The notes under the pieces were generated by a model. The model saw only the letters and a list, made by a program, of their open reading frames with translations, was not told the DNA's origin and ran no database searches. From an uncultured Clostridia bacterium (lineage in GTDB: Bacteria > Bacillota > Clostridia > Christensenellales > Borkfalkiaceae): 48,305 nt of DNA. Where the stretch lies: the NCBI GenBank assembly GCA_947624965.1, contig CANQMN010000014.1, positions 1 to 48,305 on the forward strand. The letters are read 5' to 3'. Position numbers and translations under genes: made by a program. Positions within the stretch are counted from its first letter, which is position 1. Each line of letters starts with the position of its first letter. This document shows, piece by piece, positions 32,424-41,961 of the stretch.

Positions 32424-33734
32424 ATGAACAAGATGACCGTAAAAGACGTAAAAGACTGGAAGGGCAAGCACGTTCTGGTGCGCTGCGATTTCAACGTCCC
32501 CATGAAGGACGGCAAGATCACCGACGAAAACCGCATCATCGGCGCGCTTCCCACCATTCAATATCTCATGGAGCACGGCGCGAAGATCACGCTCTGCTCG
32601 CACATGGGCAAGCCCCACTCCATCTTCTCCGATGAAGTGAAGCTCAACAAAAAGGACAAGGCAAAGGTGGAAAAGGGCGAGACGACCAAGGAAGCCATCA
32701 TCGAGAAAGCCAAAAAGGACGAGCCCAAAAAGCTCACCCTCGCCCCCGTCGCCGCCCGCCTCAACGAACTTTTGGGCGGGAAAGTTACGTTCGCAACGGA
32801 CGTCGTCGGTCCCGACGCGCAGGCAAAGGTCGCCGCGTGCAAGGAGGGCGAATGCGTGCTTCTCGAAAATCTCCGCTTCCACTGGGAGGAGGAGAAGAAG
32901 GATCTCGAATTCTGCAAGAAGCTCGCCGCCTATGCCGACATCTATGTGAACGACGCGTTCGGCACGGCGCACCGCTCGCACGCCTCCACGGCGGCGATCG
33001 TCGAATACGGGCTTGTAAAGACCGCCGTGTGCGGCTTCCTCATCGAGAAGGAGCTCACCGTGATGGCGGACAGCCTCGACCACCCCGTGCACCCCTTCGT
33101 CGCCATTTTGGGCGGCGCGAAGGTCGCCGACAAGCTCGGCGTCATCTCCAACCTTTTGGAGAAGTGCGACACCCTCATCATCGGCGGCGGCATGGCGTAC
33201 ACCTTCTTGAAGGCGCAGGGCTATGAGATCGGCACCTCGCTCGCGGACGACGAGAAGATCGATTACTGCAAGGAGATGATCGAAAAGGCGAAGGCGGCGG
33301 GCAAGGAGCTCCTCCTGCCCGTGGACACCGTGGTAGCCGCGGCGTTCCCCGACCCCATCGACGCCCCCATCGAAGTAGAGACGGTGTGCTCTCACAACAT
33401 TCCCGCGGACAAGATGGGGCTCGACATCGGCGAAAAGACGCGCGCCCTCTACGCGGAGAAGGTAAAGACGGCAAAGACGGTCATCTGGAACGGTCCCATG
33501 GGCGTGTTCGAGAACCCCATCCTCGCCGCGGGCACCAACGCCGTTGCGGCGGCGCTTGCCGAAGCGAAGGGCGCTACGACCATCGTCGGCGGCGGCGACT
33601 CTGCCGCGGCTTGCGCGCAGCTCGGCTATGCCGATAAAATTACGCACATCTCGACGGGCGGCGGCGCCTCCCTCGAACTCTTTGAGGGCAAGGTCCTTCC
33701 CGGCATCGCCTGCCTGAACGAGAAAATTTCGTAA
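32424..33734 (+). CDS. pgk: phosphoglycerate kinase with a charged insertion
   Basis: 436 residues against about 395 in most bacteria. Makes ATP from 1,3-bisphosphoglycerate in glycolysis. [45 protein letters not shown] and GGGDSAAA are all present. The excess is an insertion of about 38 mostly Lys/Glu residues at 65-103, after SHMGKP, where other enzymes have a short loop before LAPVA. The start is ATG at 32424, eight bases after AAGGAG; a GTG three codons upstream overlaps that site and is unlikely. tpiA follows after a 169-base gap. Confidence 0.98.
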   Translation: MNKMTVKDVKDWKGKHVLVRCDFNVPMKDGKITDENRIIGALPTIQYLMEHGAKITLCSHMGKPHSIFSDEVKLNKKDKAKVEKGETTKEAIIEKAKKDEPKKLTLAPVAARLNELLGGKVTFATDVVGPDAQAKVAACKEGECVLLENLRFHWEEEKKDLEFCKKLAAYADIYVNDAFGTAHRSHASTAAIVEYGLVKTAVCGFLIEKELTVMADSLDHPVHPFVAILGGAKVADKLGVISNLLEKCDTLIIGGGMAYTFLKAQGYEIGTSLADDEKIDYCKEMIEKAKAAGKELLLPVDTVVAAAFPDPIDAPIEVETVCSHNIPADKMGLDIGEKTRALYAEKVKTAKTVIWNGPMGVFENPILAAGTNAVAAALAEAKGATTIVGGGDSAAACAQLGYADKITHISTGGGASLELFEGKVLPGIACLNEKIS

Positions 33735-33745
33735 CTTTCTTTGGA

Positions 33746-33819
33746 TATAGCGCCCTGCGGGCGGCAAATTGAGTGCGCTGCCGCAGGGAAACCCTGCTTC
33801 GCGCAGTAATTTACAGCGC
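33746..33819. repeat. dispersed palindromic element between pgk and tpiA
   Basis: GCGGGCGGCAAATTGAGTGC, then CCGCAGGG-AAA-CCCTGC, then CGCAGTAATTTACAGCGC. The core stem GCAGGG/CCCTGC is nested inside AAATT/AATTT and GCGC arms. A second, diverged copy is at 31703-31771. Confidence 0.65.
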
Positions 33820-33903
33820 TCCTCCCCCTGCGTCCCCTCCTCAGAGAGGCGGGAGATTGGAAAGAGGTGCAAAAAATGAAACTACAATAAGGAGTAAATA
33901 CAA

Positions 33904-34653
33904 ATGGCAAGAAAGCCCATTATTGCAGGAAACTGGAAGATGAACAAGACCGCCTCCGAGGCGATCGCGCTCATCAAGGAGCTCAAACCCCTCGTGAAGG
34001 ACGCGAAGTGCGACGTCGTCGTGTGCGTGCCCGCCATCGACATTCCCGCCGTCAAGAAAGCCGTGCACGGCTCCAAGATCCGCCTCGGCGCGCAGAACGT
34101 CCACTTTGCGGAACACGGCGCGTACACGGGGGAAATTTCCGCCGCCATGCTCAAAGAGTACGGCGTGCAGTACGTCATCATCGGGCACAGCGAGAGAAGG
34201 CAGTACTTCGGCGAGACGGACGAGACGGTAAATAAGCGCACGCTCGCCGCACTTGCGGCGGGGCTCACCCCCATCGTCTGCATCGGCGAGAGCCTCCAAG
34301 AGCGCGAGGGCGGGCTCACCGAAAAGGTGCTCGACGGGCAGATCGCCGTAGACTTCCAGGGCATTGAGGACTTCTCCGAGATCGTCATCGCCTACGAGCC
34401 CATCTGGGCGATCGGCACGGGCAGGACGGCGACGGACGAACAGGCGAACGAGACCATCGGCTACATCAGAAAGCGCATGAAGAAGGTTTACGCGGGCAAG
34501 AACGTGGGCAGAATGCGCATCCAATACGGCGGCTCGATGAACGCCAAGAACTGCAAGGGGCTGATGGCGCAGCCCGAGATCGACGGCGGGCTCATCGGCG
34601 GGGCTTCGCTGAAAGCCGCCGATTTCGCGACGATCGTCAACTTCGACAAGTAA
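33904..34653 (+). CDS. tpiA: triosephosphate isomerase
   Basis: 249 residues; interconverts dihydroxyacetone phosphate and glyceraldehyde 3-phosphate. N10 and K12 (GNWKMN), H95 (IIGHSERR) and E165 (AYEPIWAIGTG) form the active site, and YGGSMNAKNC binds phosphate. ATAAGGAG precedes the ATG. Ends in a clear terminator at 34671. Confidence 0.99.
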   Translation: MARKPIIAGNWKMNKTASEAIALIKELKPLVKDAKCDVVVCVPAIDIPAVKKAVHGSKIRLGAQNVHFAEHGAYTGEISAAMLKEYGVQYVIIGHSERRQYFGETDETVNKRTLAALAAGLTPIVCIGESLQEREGGLTEKVLDGQIAVDFQGIEDFSEIVIAYEPIWAIGTGRTATDEQANETIGYIRKRMKKVYAGKNVGRMRIQYGGSMNAKNCKGLMAQPEIDGGLIGGASLKAADFATIVNFDK

Positions 34654-34670
34654 CCGCGCAAAGGCGCACA

Positions 34671-34702
34671 AAAACGGGGAAACGCAATGTTTCCCCGTTT
34701 TT
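34671..34702. terminator. terminator between tpiA and the sugar island
   Basis: AAAACGGGGAAAC-GCAAT-GTTTCCCCGTTTTT, a perfect 13-bp stem with A- and T-runs, usable in both directions. Confidence 0.92.
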
Positions 34703-34729
34703 CACTGTCTTGGATCGTCCGCAAAAATT

Positions 34730-36493
34730 TCATGCGGGGCGCTCCGTCTCCCGCTTCCGCCCGTACGCCTCGTTGAGCTTGCGCAGGACCTCGAAATCGA
34801 ACTTCGGCGTGCGGTCCTCGCGCAGGAGCCCGTTGACTTCCTGCCGCACATCGGTGAGCTGGGTATAGCAATAGCCCGAGAAGCCGCAATCGTGCAACGC
34901 CTCCAAAAGACTTCGGAAGAGGCGGTAAAATTCGGAGACGCTCTGCGCCCCGTCGCCGTACCCCCAGTTCTCCCCTTCCGCCTCCGCGCGCATGGCGATG
35001 CCGCCGAATTCGGTCATGAACACGGGCTGTCCCCCATAGAGACAACCGTGCGCCATGAGCCGCCGCCCCTGCGGCACGACGTCGTCGAGCGATTCCCGCC
35101 GATATTTTTCCGCAAATCCGTCGCCGCAACCCGCGTAATCGTGAATGCCGACGATGTCCGTCTTATCGAGGCACTCCCAGCCGTCGTTGGTGTTGACGGG
35201 GCGGGTGGGATCGAGCGCGCAGGTGAGGTAGTAGAGCGACCGCGCGAAATTCTGCTGCGCCGCGTCCGAGCACACGTTCGGCACGCCCCAGCTCTCGTTG
35301 ACGGGGACATAGCATACGACGCTCGTCTTGCTCTTCGCCGACAGGACGATCGACGTCCACTCGCGCATGAGCGCGGCGGCGCTTTCGCCGTCGAACCGAT
35401 AGCACGCGGGCATCTCGCACCACGTGAGAAAGCCGAGCTCCTCGGCGTAATATTCAAAATACGGGTCCTCGATCTTCTGATGCTTGCGCGCGCCGTTGAA
35501 CCCCATCGACTTCGCCGCGAGGATATCCCGCTTCAACGCCTCCGCGGAGGGCGGCGTGAGCCCGCTCTCCCGCCAGTACCCTTGATCGAGCACGAGGCGC
35601 TGGTAGACGGGCTTCCCGTTGAGGCAGAAGTCCCCCTCCCCGTTGAAGGAGATCTTGCGCATGCCGAAGCGGAGATGTACGGCGTCCGACTGAACGCCGC
35701 CGCAGAAGATCGCCACGTCGACAAAGAGCAGGCGGGGCTGTTCGAGCGACCACGCGAGCGCGGCGGCGTCGCCGCCGAGCGAAAAGGAATAGGGCGTCCG
35801 CTTCTCGCAGAGCGGAATGCGCGCCCGCAGGAGCGTTTTTCCCTCGAAGCGGACGGTGAACTCCGCCTCGTCTGCGATCCCCCGCACAAGGGTCAACTCG
35901 CCCCCGAACGAACAGGCGTCGTAATCGGCGAGGACGGAGACGCTCTCCGCCGCGTCCTCCCCGAAATATTCCATCCAGACGCTCTGCCAGATGCCCGTGC
36001 TCGGCGTATACCAACACAGAAACGGCTCGCCCTTCCACGTCTGTTTGCCGCGGGGCTGCCCTTCGTCCGGCAGATCGCGGCAACGCACGACGAGGACGTT
36101 TTCCTCCCGCAGATAGGGAGTAACGTCGGCGGAAAAGGGCGTGTAGGCGCCGCGGTGAAAGGCGACGTGCGCGCCGTTGATCCAGACGTCCGTCTCGTAG
36201 TCGCATCCGTTGAAGCAGAGGAGCGCGCGGCGCGTCCCCCGCCCCTCCGTGCGGAAGGTGCGGCGGTACCACACCACGGGATGGTCGCGTTCGTCCCCGA
36301 TCCCGCTCGCCTCCCATTGGTAGCAAAACGGCACGACGATATGCCCCGCGAGCGGCGTCGTCCCCGTTTCCAAACGTCTCTCGCGCCCCGTGTCCGCGTC
36401 GTCGAATTCAAACTCCCACGTCCCGTTGAGGGGGAGCCAATCGTCGCGGCGCATTTGCGGGCGCGGATATTCCGTTCTCTCGTAACCCATCAT
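34730..36493 (-). CDS. glycoside hydrolase family 2 enzyme, cytoplasmic
   Basis: 587 residues with no signal peptide, so it would act on imported oligosaccharides (beta-galactosidase, beta-glucuronidase or related). It has the GH2 order: sugar-binding jelly roll (LNGTWEFEFDD ... VVWYRRTF ... GCDYETDVWINGAHVAFHRGAYTPF), an immunoglobulin-like middle and the TIM barrel. The acid/base is E400 in NESWG and the nucleophile E495 in TEFGG. It starts at 36493 (or the next ATG) after GGAAAG, 17 bases past the previous stop. Last gene of the sugar operon. The exact sugar cannot be told from the sequence. Confidence 0.88.
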   Translation of the reverse strand: MMGYERTEYPRPQMRRDDWLPLNGTWEFEFDDADTGRERRLETGTTPLAGHIVVPFCYQWEASGIGDERDHPVVWYRRTFRTEGRGTRRALLCFNGCDYETDVWINGAHVAFHRGAYTPFSADVTPYLREENVLVVRCRDLPDEGQPRGKQTWKGEPFLCWYTPSTGIWQSVWMEYFGEDAAESVSVLADYDACSFGGELTLVRGIADEAEFTVRFEGKTLLRARIPLCEKRTPYSFSLGGDAAALAWSLEQPRLLFVDVAIFCGGVQSDAVHLRFGMRKISFNGEGDFCLNGKPVYQRLVLDQGYWRESGLTPPSAEALKRDILAAKSMGFNGARKHQKIEDPYFEYYAEELGFLTWCEMPACYRFDGESAAALMREWTSIVLSAKSKTSVVCYVPVNESWGVPNVCSDAAQQNFARSLYYLTCALDPTRPVNTNDGWECLDKTDIVGIHDYAGCGDGFAEKYRRESLDDVVPQGRRLMAHGCLYGGQPVFMTEFGGIAMRAEAEGENWGYGDGAQSVSEFYRLFRSLLEALHDCGFSGYCYTQLTDVRQEVNGLLREDRTPKFDFEVLRKLNEAYGRKRETERPA

Positions 36494-36509
36494 CTTTCTT
36501 TCCGACCGT

Positions 36510-38279
36510 TTATTCTTCCGAAGCGAAGGACAGATCGGAGAACGTCGCATGGGAAACGTCGCAATACGCGATGCCCGGGACGACCTCCGTCTCCGCCGTA
36601 AAACCGTATTCCGTGCCGACGTCCTGCGCTTCGGTGAGAAGGACGCCGTCGAGCCAAACGGAGAGCTTTCCCCTATCGTACAGACAGGAGAGCGTTACGC
36701 CGCCGCCGTGCAGGCGCGCGGCGAGATCGGGGATGAGGGAGGCGAGCCCGTCCCTTCCGAGACTGCCCAGCCATACGGCTTCCCTGCCCGTGCCCGCATA
36801 GATCGCCTGCAACCGATATCCGTCCGCCGCGGCGGTGATCGCGATCATGAGCCCGCCTTCCGCCGTCTTAAAATACAGCCCCGCGCGCAAGTCCTTCGAC
36901 GAGCCCGCCGCCCGCTCCGGCATGGAGACGGTCGCCGAGGCGCGGATGCGCGCGCCGTGCAGCGTCGCGTGTTCCGCATAGACCCACCAGCCGTCCGAAA
37001 CGCCCTCCGCATAACCCGCGCCGAGCCCCGAGAAGTCCCATTCCCCCTCGCCCGAAGGGACGAGATAGGGTTCCGCCAAGACGATATCGAGCGTTTCGTC
37101 CGCGGAGATGTTCAACGTGCGGACAACGCCCGCCGCTCCCTCCGCCGTACAACGGAGCGTCCATGCCCCGCGCGGCAGGCGCACGGAATAATTTCCGTCC
37201 TGCGCGATGTCGATGCGCTTGCAGACGCCCGAACAGGTCGCCGTAAACGAGATCTCCTCCGGCTCCGCGCCCCGCACTCTGCCGGAGAGCGTGAACAGCC
37301 CCTGCTGAAAGCGCGAGAACACGGCGGAAATTTCGCTGTCGCCGAGGAGAATGCCCTCCCAGACCGCGACGCCGTCCTCATAGAAAAGTTCCCCCGCGAG
37401 CGACTTCCGCCCGCTCGTAAGTTCGGAGAGATACCAGCCGTCGTCCGGCAAAATGCGGAGACGGTAGCTGTCCCCGGGGTAAAAGCTGTCCGCGCCCGAG
37501 ATCGTTCCGCCCGCCGTTTCGGAGAGGGAGACGGCGTACCGAATGAGCCCCTCCCCGCTCGTAAAGCGATACCAGTTGGGGGACGAGGGCGCCCAGTCGA
37601 GCCCGCGCTCCTCTTCGCCGATGGAATACCAGAGGCGGTCGGTGGTGTGCGCGCCCGCCGAACTCGCGCGGACGATGCCCGGGTTGACGTACAGCGTCTC
37701 CACGGGGCGGTTCGTATTGTCCCTGCGGAAGAGGGAATACGGCAGATAGATCTCCGCGCTGTATCCCCTGCATTCGCCGTTGAGCGTGCCGTCCACGCGG
37801 ACGGCGGCGTCGTAATCGGCGAGCCAGTTGAGATAGGTAACCTTCGTCTGCCCGACATATTTGCGGAGCATGCGCTTGCCGCCCGCGTTCAAGTCGATCT
37901 CATAGGTGAGGTCCTTGCTCTCGGGGGAACCGACGCAAAACTCGATCCCCGAATTCGCCCAGATCTCGCGTTCCTCGTTGTAGTAGACGGCGTCGTCCCC
38001 GATCTCGAACCCGAAGTAGACGCCCGCTTCCCCGAACGAACTCCGCATGACGTAGTGTACGGTCGTGTTGCGGATCTCCGCTTCGAGCGCGCGCCCCTCG
38101 CTCCACGCGCGCTCGTCGAGCACGCCGTCCAGCGCGATGCCGTCCCCGAACTCCTTCGCGGGCGTCGTGTAGTCGTAATCAAATTCAGGAAGGTCGGCGT
38201 CCGCCGCGCAGGCGACCGCCCCAGCCGCCGTTCCCGCCAGCAGGACGGCGAGCAAAAGTATCCCCGTTCTCTTCTTCAT
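36510..38279 (-). CDS. lipoprotein with CBM9-like and jelly-roll domains
   Basis: 589 residues. The signal ends in a lipobox-like GAVAC (Cys24). The first domain (about 45-250) has the CBM9-like opening LDGVLDERAWSEG and ends in NWYRFTSGEG. Then comes a short GGTISGADSFYPGD segment resembling divergent InlB B-repeats, a Ca/beta-sandwich part (about 330-400), and a C-terminal lectin-like jelly roll (about 410-589, DLRAGLYFKT, LSVWLDGVLLTE). No catalytic residues are recognised; it probably holds glycans at the cell surface for the neighbouring GH43. AGGAGG precedes the ATG, 10 bases after the GH43 stop. Confidence 0.78.
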   Translation of the reverse strand: MKKRTGILLLAVLLAGTAAGAVACAADADLPEFDYDYTTPAKEFGDGIALDGVLDERAWSEGRALEAEIRNTTVHYVMRSSFGEAGVYFGFEIGDDAVYYNEEREIWANSGIEFCVGSPESKDLTYEIDLNAGGKRMLRKYVGQTKVTYLNWLADYDAAVRVDGTLNGECRGYSAEIYLPYSLFRRDNTNRPVETLYVNPGIVRASSAGAHTTDRLWYSIGEEERGLDWAPSSPNWYRFTSGEGLIRYAVSLSETAGGTISGADSFYPGDSYRLRILPDDGWYLSELTSGRKSLAGELFYEDGVAVWEGILLGDSEISAVFSRFQQGLFTLSGRVRGAEPEEISFTATCSGVCKRIDIAQDGNYSVRLPRGAWTLRCTAEGAAGVVRTLNISADETLDIVLAEPYLVPSGEGEWDFSGLGAGYAEGVSDGWWVYAEHATLHGARIRASATVSMPERAAGSSKDLRAGLYFKTAEGGLMIAITAAADGYRLQAIYAGTGREAVWLGSLGRDGLASLIPDLAARLHGGGVTLSCLYDRGKLSVWLDGVLLTEAQDVGTEYGFTAETEVVPGIAYCDVSHATFSDLSFASEE

Positions 38280-38289
38280 GGCGCGCCTC

Positions 38290-40086
38290 CTATTTCCCGA
38301 GTACGACGATCTCCGCGACCGCCGTCTTTTCCTGCGCGATGTAGTACCCCTCTTCGTCCATGAGCGCGATGTCTTCGGGACGCTCGTCGGGGACCTCCAC
38401 CTTGATGCGGATCTCCTTTATCATGAGCGGGGAGAACACGGCGACCGCGCTCCCGCCCGGACGCATCGCGGCGATGGCGTCCATCTTGTAGAAGTTCCAA
38501 TCGAACGCAAGGTGTTCTATGACCGCCGTGCCCGTCTTGCCTTCGTAAGAATAATCGAGCTCGATGCGGGGGATCTCCACAAAGGAGTGTTCAAACAGCT
38601 TGCTGTTGTAGATCATGACCGCCGCGATCTCCCTGTAATCGCCGAAGGAGAGCGTGATCGTCGCATCCCGCTCCGTCTCGTACTCCCGCACATAGGAGAT
38701 ATCCGAATAGACGGAGAACATGCCGTCCGTGAGCGCCTCGGGATAGCTCCCCGCGCTCGCTTTGACTTCCGCTTGGGGCGCAATGTTCGCGTATTCGGAC
38801 GCATCCGCCGCCCGCGGCTGCAACGACCATGTGGGACCGTTGCAGTAGAGGACGTCCAGCCCCGCCCCGTTTTTCGTCCAGACGAGGCGGTCCACCGCGA
38901 CGTCGCGCTCGCCGCTGCCGCCCGTCTCGCGCGCCTTGTGCTCGTGATAGACGATGAAGAGCTCGTTCCCCGCCTCGATAAAACTGCAATGCCCCGTGCC
39001 CGAGACGTGATCGAACCGCTGGTTGTCCGTGCCGAGCAGGATGCCGCCCTCCGACGCCTGCAATTTGCGGAAGGGTCCCAGCGGGGAATCCCCCACCGCC
39101 TGCACGACGGAATAGCTCTTATCCTGATAGCCGTTGACGGAGAGCATGAGATAATATCTCCACCCGCCGTCCTCCGTGCGCCGCTGCCAGACCCACGGCG
39201 CCTCGTTCGTGAGATTGCCCCGCTCGTAGTCGGGCACGTTGTCCCGCGAAGCGGTATCGTACCCCGCCCGCGTGAGCACGGTGAGCGTGGAAAGATCGGG
39301 GGAGGTCCAATCGTTCATCTTGACCCCCCAGACGTCCGAAGAGGTGTTCCCGAAGGCGTGCTCGTGGCAAAAATACAGGTATTTTGTGCCGTCGGGCGCG
39401 ACATAGGGGTGCGGGTCGATGCAGTTGAAGAGCTCGTGCGTCGTTCCGCCGACCTCCGTGTACCGCCCCACCTGCTCCCCGTTCTGTTTGCACCATTCGA
39501 CCATCGTATCGTTGTCGAAGAGCGGGCGGGCGGCGTTCAGCCCGTGCGTCGTCGCGGGGCGGAACGGTCCGTAAGGTTCCTCCGCGACGGCGACGCCGAT
39601 CATGCGGTGCCCCGTCTTGTTCGTCCCCGAGCCGTACTCCTCCGCCGCGCCCGAATAAAAGAGGTAATACAGCCCGCTCTCCTCGTCCCAGATGACCTCG
39701 GGCGCCCAAAAATTGCCGTGTTCGTAGGCGTAGTGCCCCGCCTCGGGACGGAAGGCGAGGAAATTGTTGCGGGAGGTAACGTCCTCCCAATCCCCCGTAA
39801 CGTCCTTGCTGCGGTAGGCGCGGAAGCCCGTATCGGGATCGGTCGTGCCGTAGAGATAGTAGTACCCGTATTCGCTGCTCTGTTCATCCGTGATGCGGAT
39901 GACGCAGGGATCGGGCGCGGAGATCTTCAAATCGTTCCGATAGAACAGCTCGCGGACGTACGCGTTGCCGAGTTCGGGATGGATCTGATCGTCGTAGTCG
40001 AGTTGGGTCCCCTGTGCGCAACCCGCGAACAGGGCGAGCGTCGATGCCATAAGTATCCCTCCGACCGCCGTCAAAATTTTCTTCAA
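38290..40086 (-). CDS. glycoside hydrolase family 43 lipoprotein
   Basis: 598 residues; predicted surface alpha-L-arabinofuranosidase, beta-xylosidase or related beta-propeller enzyme. Lipobox FAGC (Cys23). The three catalytic acids of GH43 are visible: base D59 (SAPDPCV), pKa modulator D224 (CIDPHPYV) and acid E295 (NEAPWVW). The last 190 residues form a beta-sandwich that looks like a sugar-binding module (YPEALTDGMFSVYSDISY). The gene starts with TTG, eight bases after GAGGAGG. Operon with the sugar permeases upstream. The specific substrate is open. Confidence 0.9.
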   Translation of the reverse strand: MKKILTAVGGILMASTLALFAGCAQGTQLDYDDQIHPELGNAYVRELFYRNDLKISAPDPCVIRITDEQSSEYGYYYLYGTTDPDTGFRAYRSKDVTGDWEDVTSRNNFLAFRPEAGHYAYEHGNFWAPEVIWDEESGLYYLFYSGAAEEYGSGTNKTGHRMIGVAVAEEPYGPFRPATTHGLNAARPLFDNDTMVEWCKQNGEQVGRYTEVGGTTHELFNCIDPHPYVAPDGTKYLYFCHEHAFGNTSSDVWGVKMNDWTSPDLSTLTVLTRAGYDTASRDNVPDYERGNLTNEAPWVWQRRTEDGGWRYYLMLSVNGYQDKSYSVVQAVGDSPLGPFRKLQASEGGILLGTDNQRFDHVSGTGHCSFIEAGNELFIVYHEHKARETGGSGERDVAVDRLVWTKNGAGLDVLYCNGPTWSLQPRAADASEYANIAPQAEVKASAGSYPEALTDGMFSVYSDISYVREYETERDATITLSFGDYREIAAVMIYNSKLFEHSFVEIPRIELDYSYEGKTGTAVIEHLAFDWNFYKMDAIAAMRPGGSAVAVFSPLMIKEIRIKVEVPDERPEDIALMDEEGYYIAQEKTAVAEIVVLGK

Positions 40087-40102
40087 GATGATTTCCTCCT
40101 CA

Positions 40103-41023
40103 CTATGCTTTGAGCCCGCTCATCGCAATGCCCTGCGTAAAATACTTTTGCAGGAAGCAATAGACGATGATGAGCGGCAACAGCGCGACGACCGCCGCCG
40201 CGCACAGGACCGCGGGATTCCCGTACCCTCCCGCAAACAGATGCACGGCGAGCTGTAACGGCGAGAGCTCGGGGTGATCGGGCAAATACAGGAGCGGTCC
40301 CTGAAAGTTGTTGTATCCTCCGATGAACATGAAGATCCCCTGCGCGATGAACGCGGGACCGGAGAGCGGAATGATGATGCGGACGTAGACGGAGAAGTCC
40401 CCCAGCCCGTCCAGCCGCGCCGCCTCGATGAGTTCGTTCGGGATCCCGTGGAAGAACTGCCGCAGGAAGAAGGCGACGCCCGCCCCGCCGAAGATCCCCG
40501 GGATCATGAGCGGGAGCACGCTGTGCGTCCAGCCGATGGCGTCGTAGAAGAGATAGGACGGCATCGTGAGCGCGGCGCCCGGGATCATCATCGTGGCGAC
40601 GAGCGCCAAAAACAGCGCGTTCGAGCCCGGGAAGCGGATCTTCGCAAACGCGTACGCGCTGAGCCCGGAGACGAACAGCCCCACCAGCGTGGGCGGAACG
40701 ACCTGCCAGAGCGTGTTGAAAAAACCGTGCAGGAGCGAACTCATCGAATCTCCGTAGATCCACTGCGAATAGATGTCCTCCGAGAGCACGACCTTGTACC
40801 CCTCGACGGAGAGCGGCGAAGGGAACCAGACGAAGTGCATCGTCGAATCGAGCTGGGTGCGCGAAGTGAGCGACGTGAGCAAGATCACGAGGAAGGGAAA
40901 CACGACCCAGAGCGCGTACAGCCCGAGCACGACGCTCACCGCGATTTTCGCGGAAAGCGATCCTCCCCGCTTCCCGCGCGCCGCCCGCGGCTTTTTTACC
41001 GTATCGACCGTATCAGACGTCAT
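40103..41023 (-). CDS. carbohydrate ABC transporter permease (MalG/AraQ type)
   Basis: 306 residues with a long basic N-terminus (KKPRAARGKRGG) and six helices. The EAA loop is LIEAARLDGLGDFSVYVRII (about 190-210), followed by IPLSGPAFIAQGIF. It overlaps the other permease gene by 11 bp. Its length and the conserved end (QKYFTQGIAMSGLKA) match the second permease of CUT1 oligosaccharide importers. Confidence 0.93.
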   Translation of the reverse strand: MTSDTVDTVKKPRAARGKRGGSLSAKIAVSVVLGLYALWVVFPFLVILLTSLTSRTQLDSTMHFVWFPSPLSVEGYKVVLSEDIYSQWIYGDSMSSLLHGFFNTLWQVVPPTLVGLFVSGLSAYAFAKIRFPGSNALFLALVATMMIPGAALTMPSYLFYDAIGWTHSVLPLMIPGIFGGAGVAFFLRQFFHGIPNELIEAARLDGLGDFSVYVRIIIPLSGPAFIAQGIFMFIGGYNNFQGPLLYLPDHPELSPLQLAVHLFAGGYGNPAVLCAAAVVALLPLIIVYCFLQKYFTQGIAMSGLKA

Positions 41024-41951
41024 AATTCACCCACTTATTCTGCAATTTGAAGTTCACGAAGAGGACCACGAAAATGATGACGAAGAGCGTCATGCTCATG
41101 ACGGAAGCCGTCGGCATGTTGCTGAACGTGATCCCCGTAATGTAGATATAGAGCGCGGAGGAGAGCCCCGCGTCGCCCGGACCCGCTTCGCCCGTCCACG
41201 AATCGCCCGCGAAGATCTTCGGGATGTCGAACGTCTGCAATCCCGCGATGATGCCCGCCATGAGAAGGTAAAAGATCGTGGGCGAGATCGCGGGGAGCGT
41301 AACGGAGAGAAACTTCCGCCATGTGCCCGCGCCGTCCAGTTCCGCCGCCTCGTAGAGGGCGGGGTTGACGTTCGTGAACGCCGCGGCGAACATGACGATG
41401 CCGTACCCCGGCGCCTGCCAAACCATGACGATGAGGAGCATTACGGTGAAATTCCCCGCCCGCGAAAACCACTGCGGTCCCGCGTCCGCGCCGAACAGGC
41501 GCACGATGACATCGTTGAGAATGCCCGTCGTCTCGTTGAAGATCCATTGCCACATGACGGAGATCGCCACGCTCGAACAGATATAGGGAACGAAGAACAG
41601 CGCCTTGAAAAATTTATGCCCCGGGTATTTGCGCGCGAGGAGCGCGCTCAAAAACAGCGAAATGAGAAGTCCCGCCATATGCGGCAGCGTGAGGATAAAA
41701 CTTACCCCCACCGAATGCCAGAAGCGGCTGTCCCCGTAGACCGCGCCGAAGTTCGCGAAATCGTTCCAGCGCATGGACGAAAAATCGTAGCCGTCCATGT
41801 CCACGAACATCGTCGCGACCGCGATGAGAAGCGGCACGAGATTGAAAAAGAGAAAACCCGCGAGCGGAACGGACGCCGTAACGAAGCCGTATACGGCGCG
41901 CCGCCCGTTTACCGTGAGTTTCCGATGCCGCGTTTGCCCCGTCGGTCCCAT
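41013..41951 (-). CDS. carbohydrate ABC transporter permease (MalF/UgpA type)
   Basis: 312 residues; six helices beginning at about residue 22 (AVYGFVTASVPLAGFLFFNL). EAA motif AALYEAAELDGAGTWRKFLSVTLP-like (about 215-235). AAGGAGAG precedes the ATG. It sits between the binding-protein gene (10 bases upstream) and the second permease, as in CUT1 importers. No ATPase gene is in this cluster, so a shared MsmX-type ATPase encoded elsewhere is expected. Confidence 0.93.
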   Translation of the reverse strand: MGPTGQTRHRKLTVNGRRAVYGFVTASVPLAGFLFFNLVPLLIAVATMFVDMDGYDFSSMRWNDFANFGAVYGDSRFWHSVGVSFILTLPHMAGLLISLFLSALLARKYPGHKFFKALFFVPYICSSVAISVMWQWIFNETTGILNDVIVRLFGADAGPQWFSRAGNFTVMLLIVMVWQAPGYGIVMFAAAFTNVNPALYEAAELDGAGTWRKFLSVTLPAISPTIFYLLMAGIIAGLQTFDIPKIFAGDSWTGEAGPGDAGLSSALYIYITGITFSNMPTASVMSMTLFVIIFVVLFVNFKLQNKWVNYDV

Positions 41952-41961
41952 GCGTCTCTCC

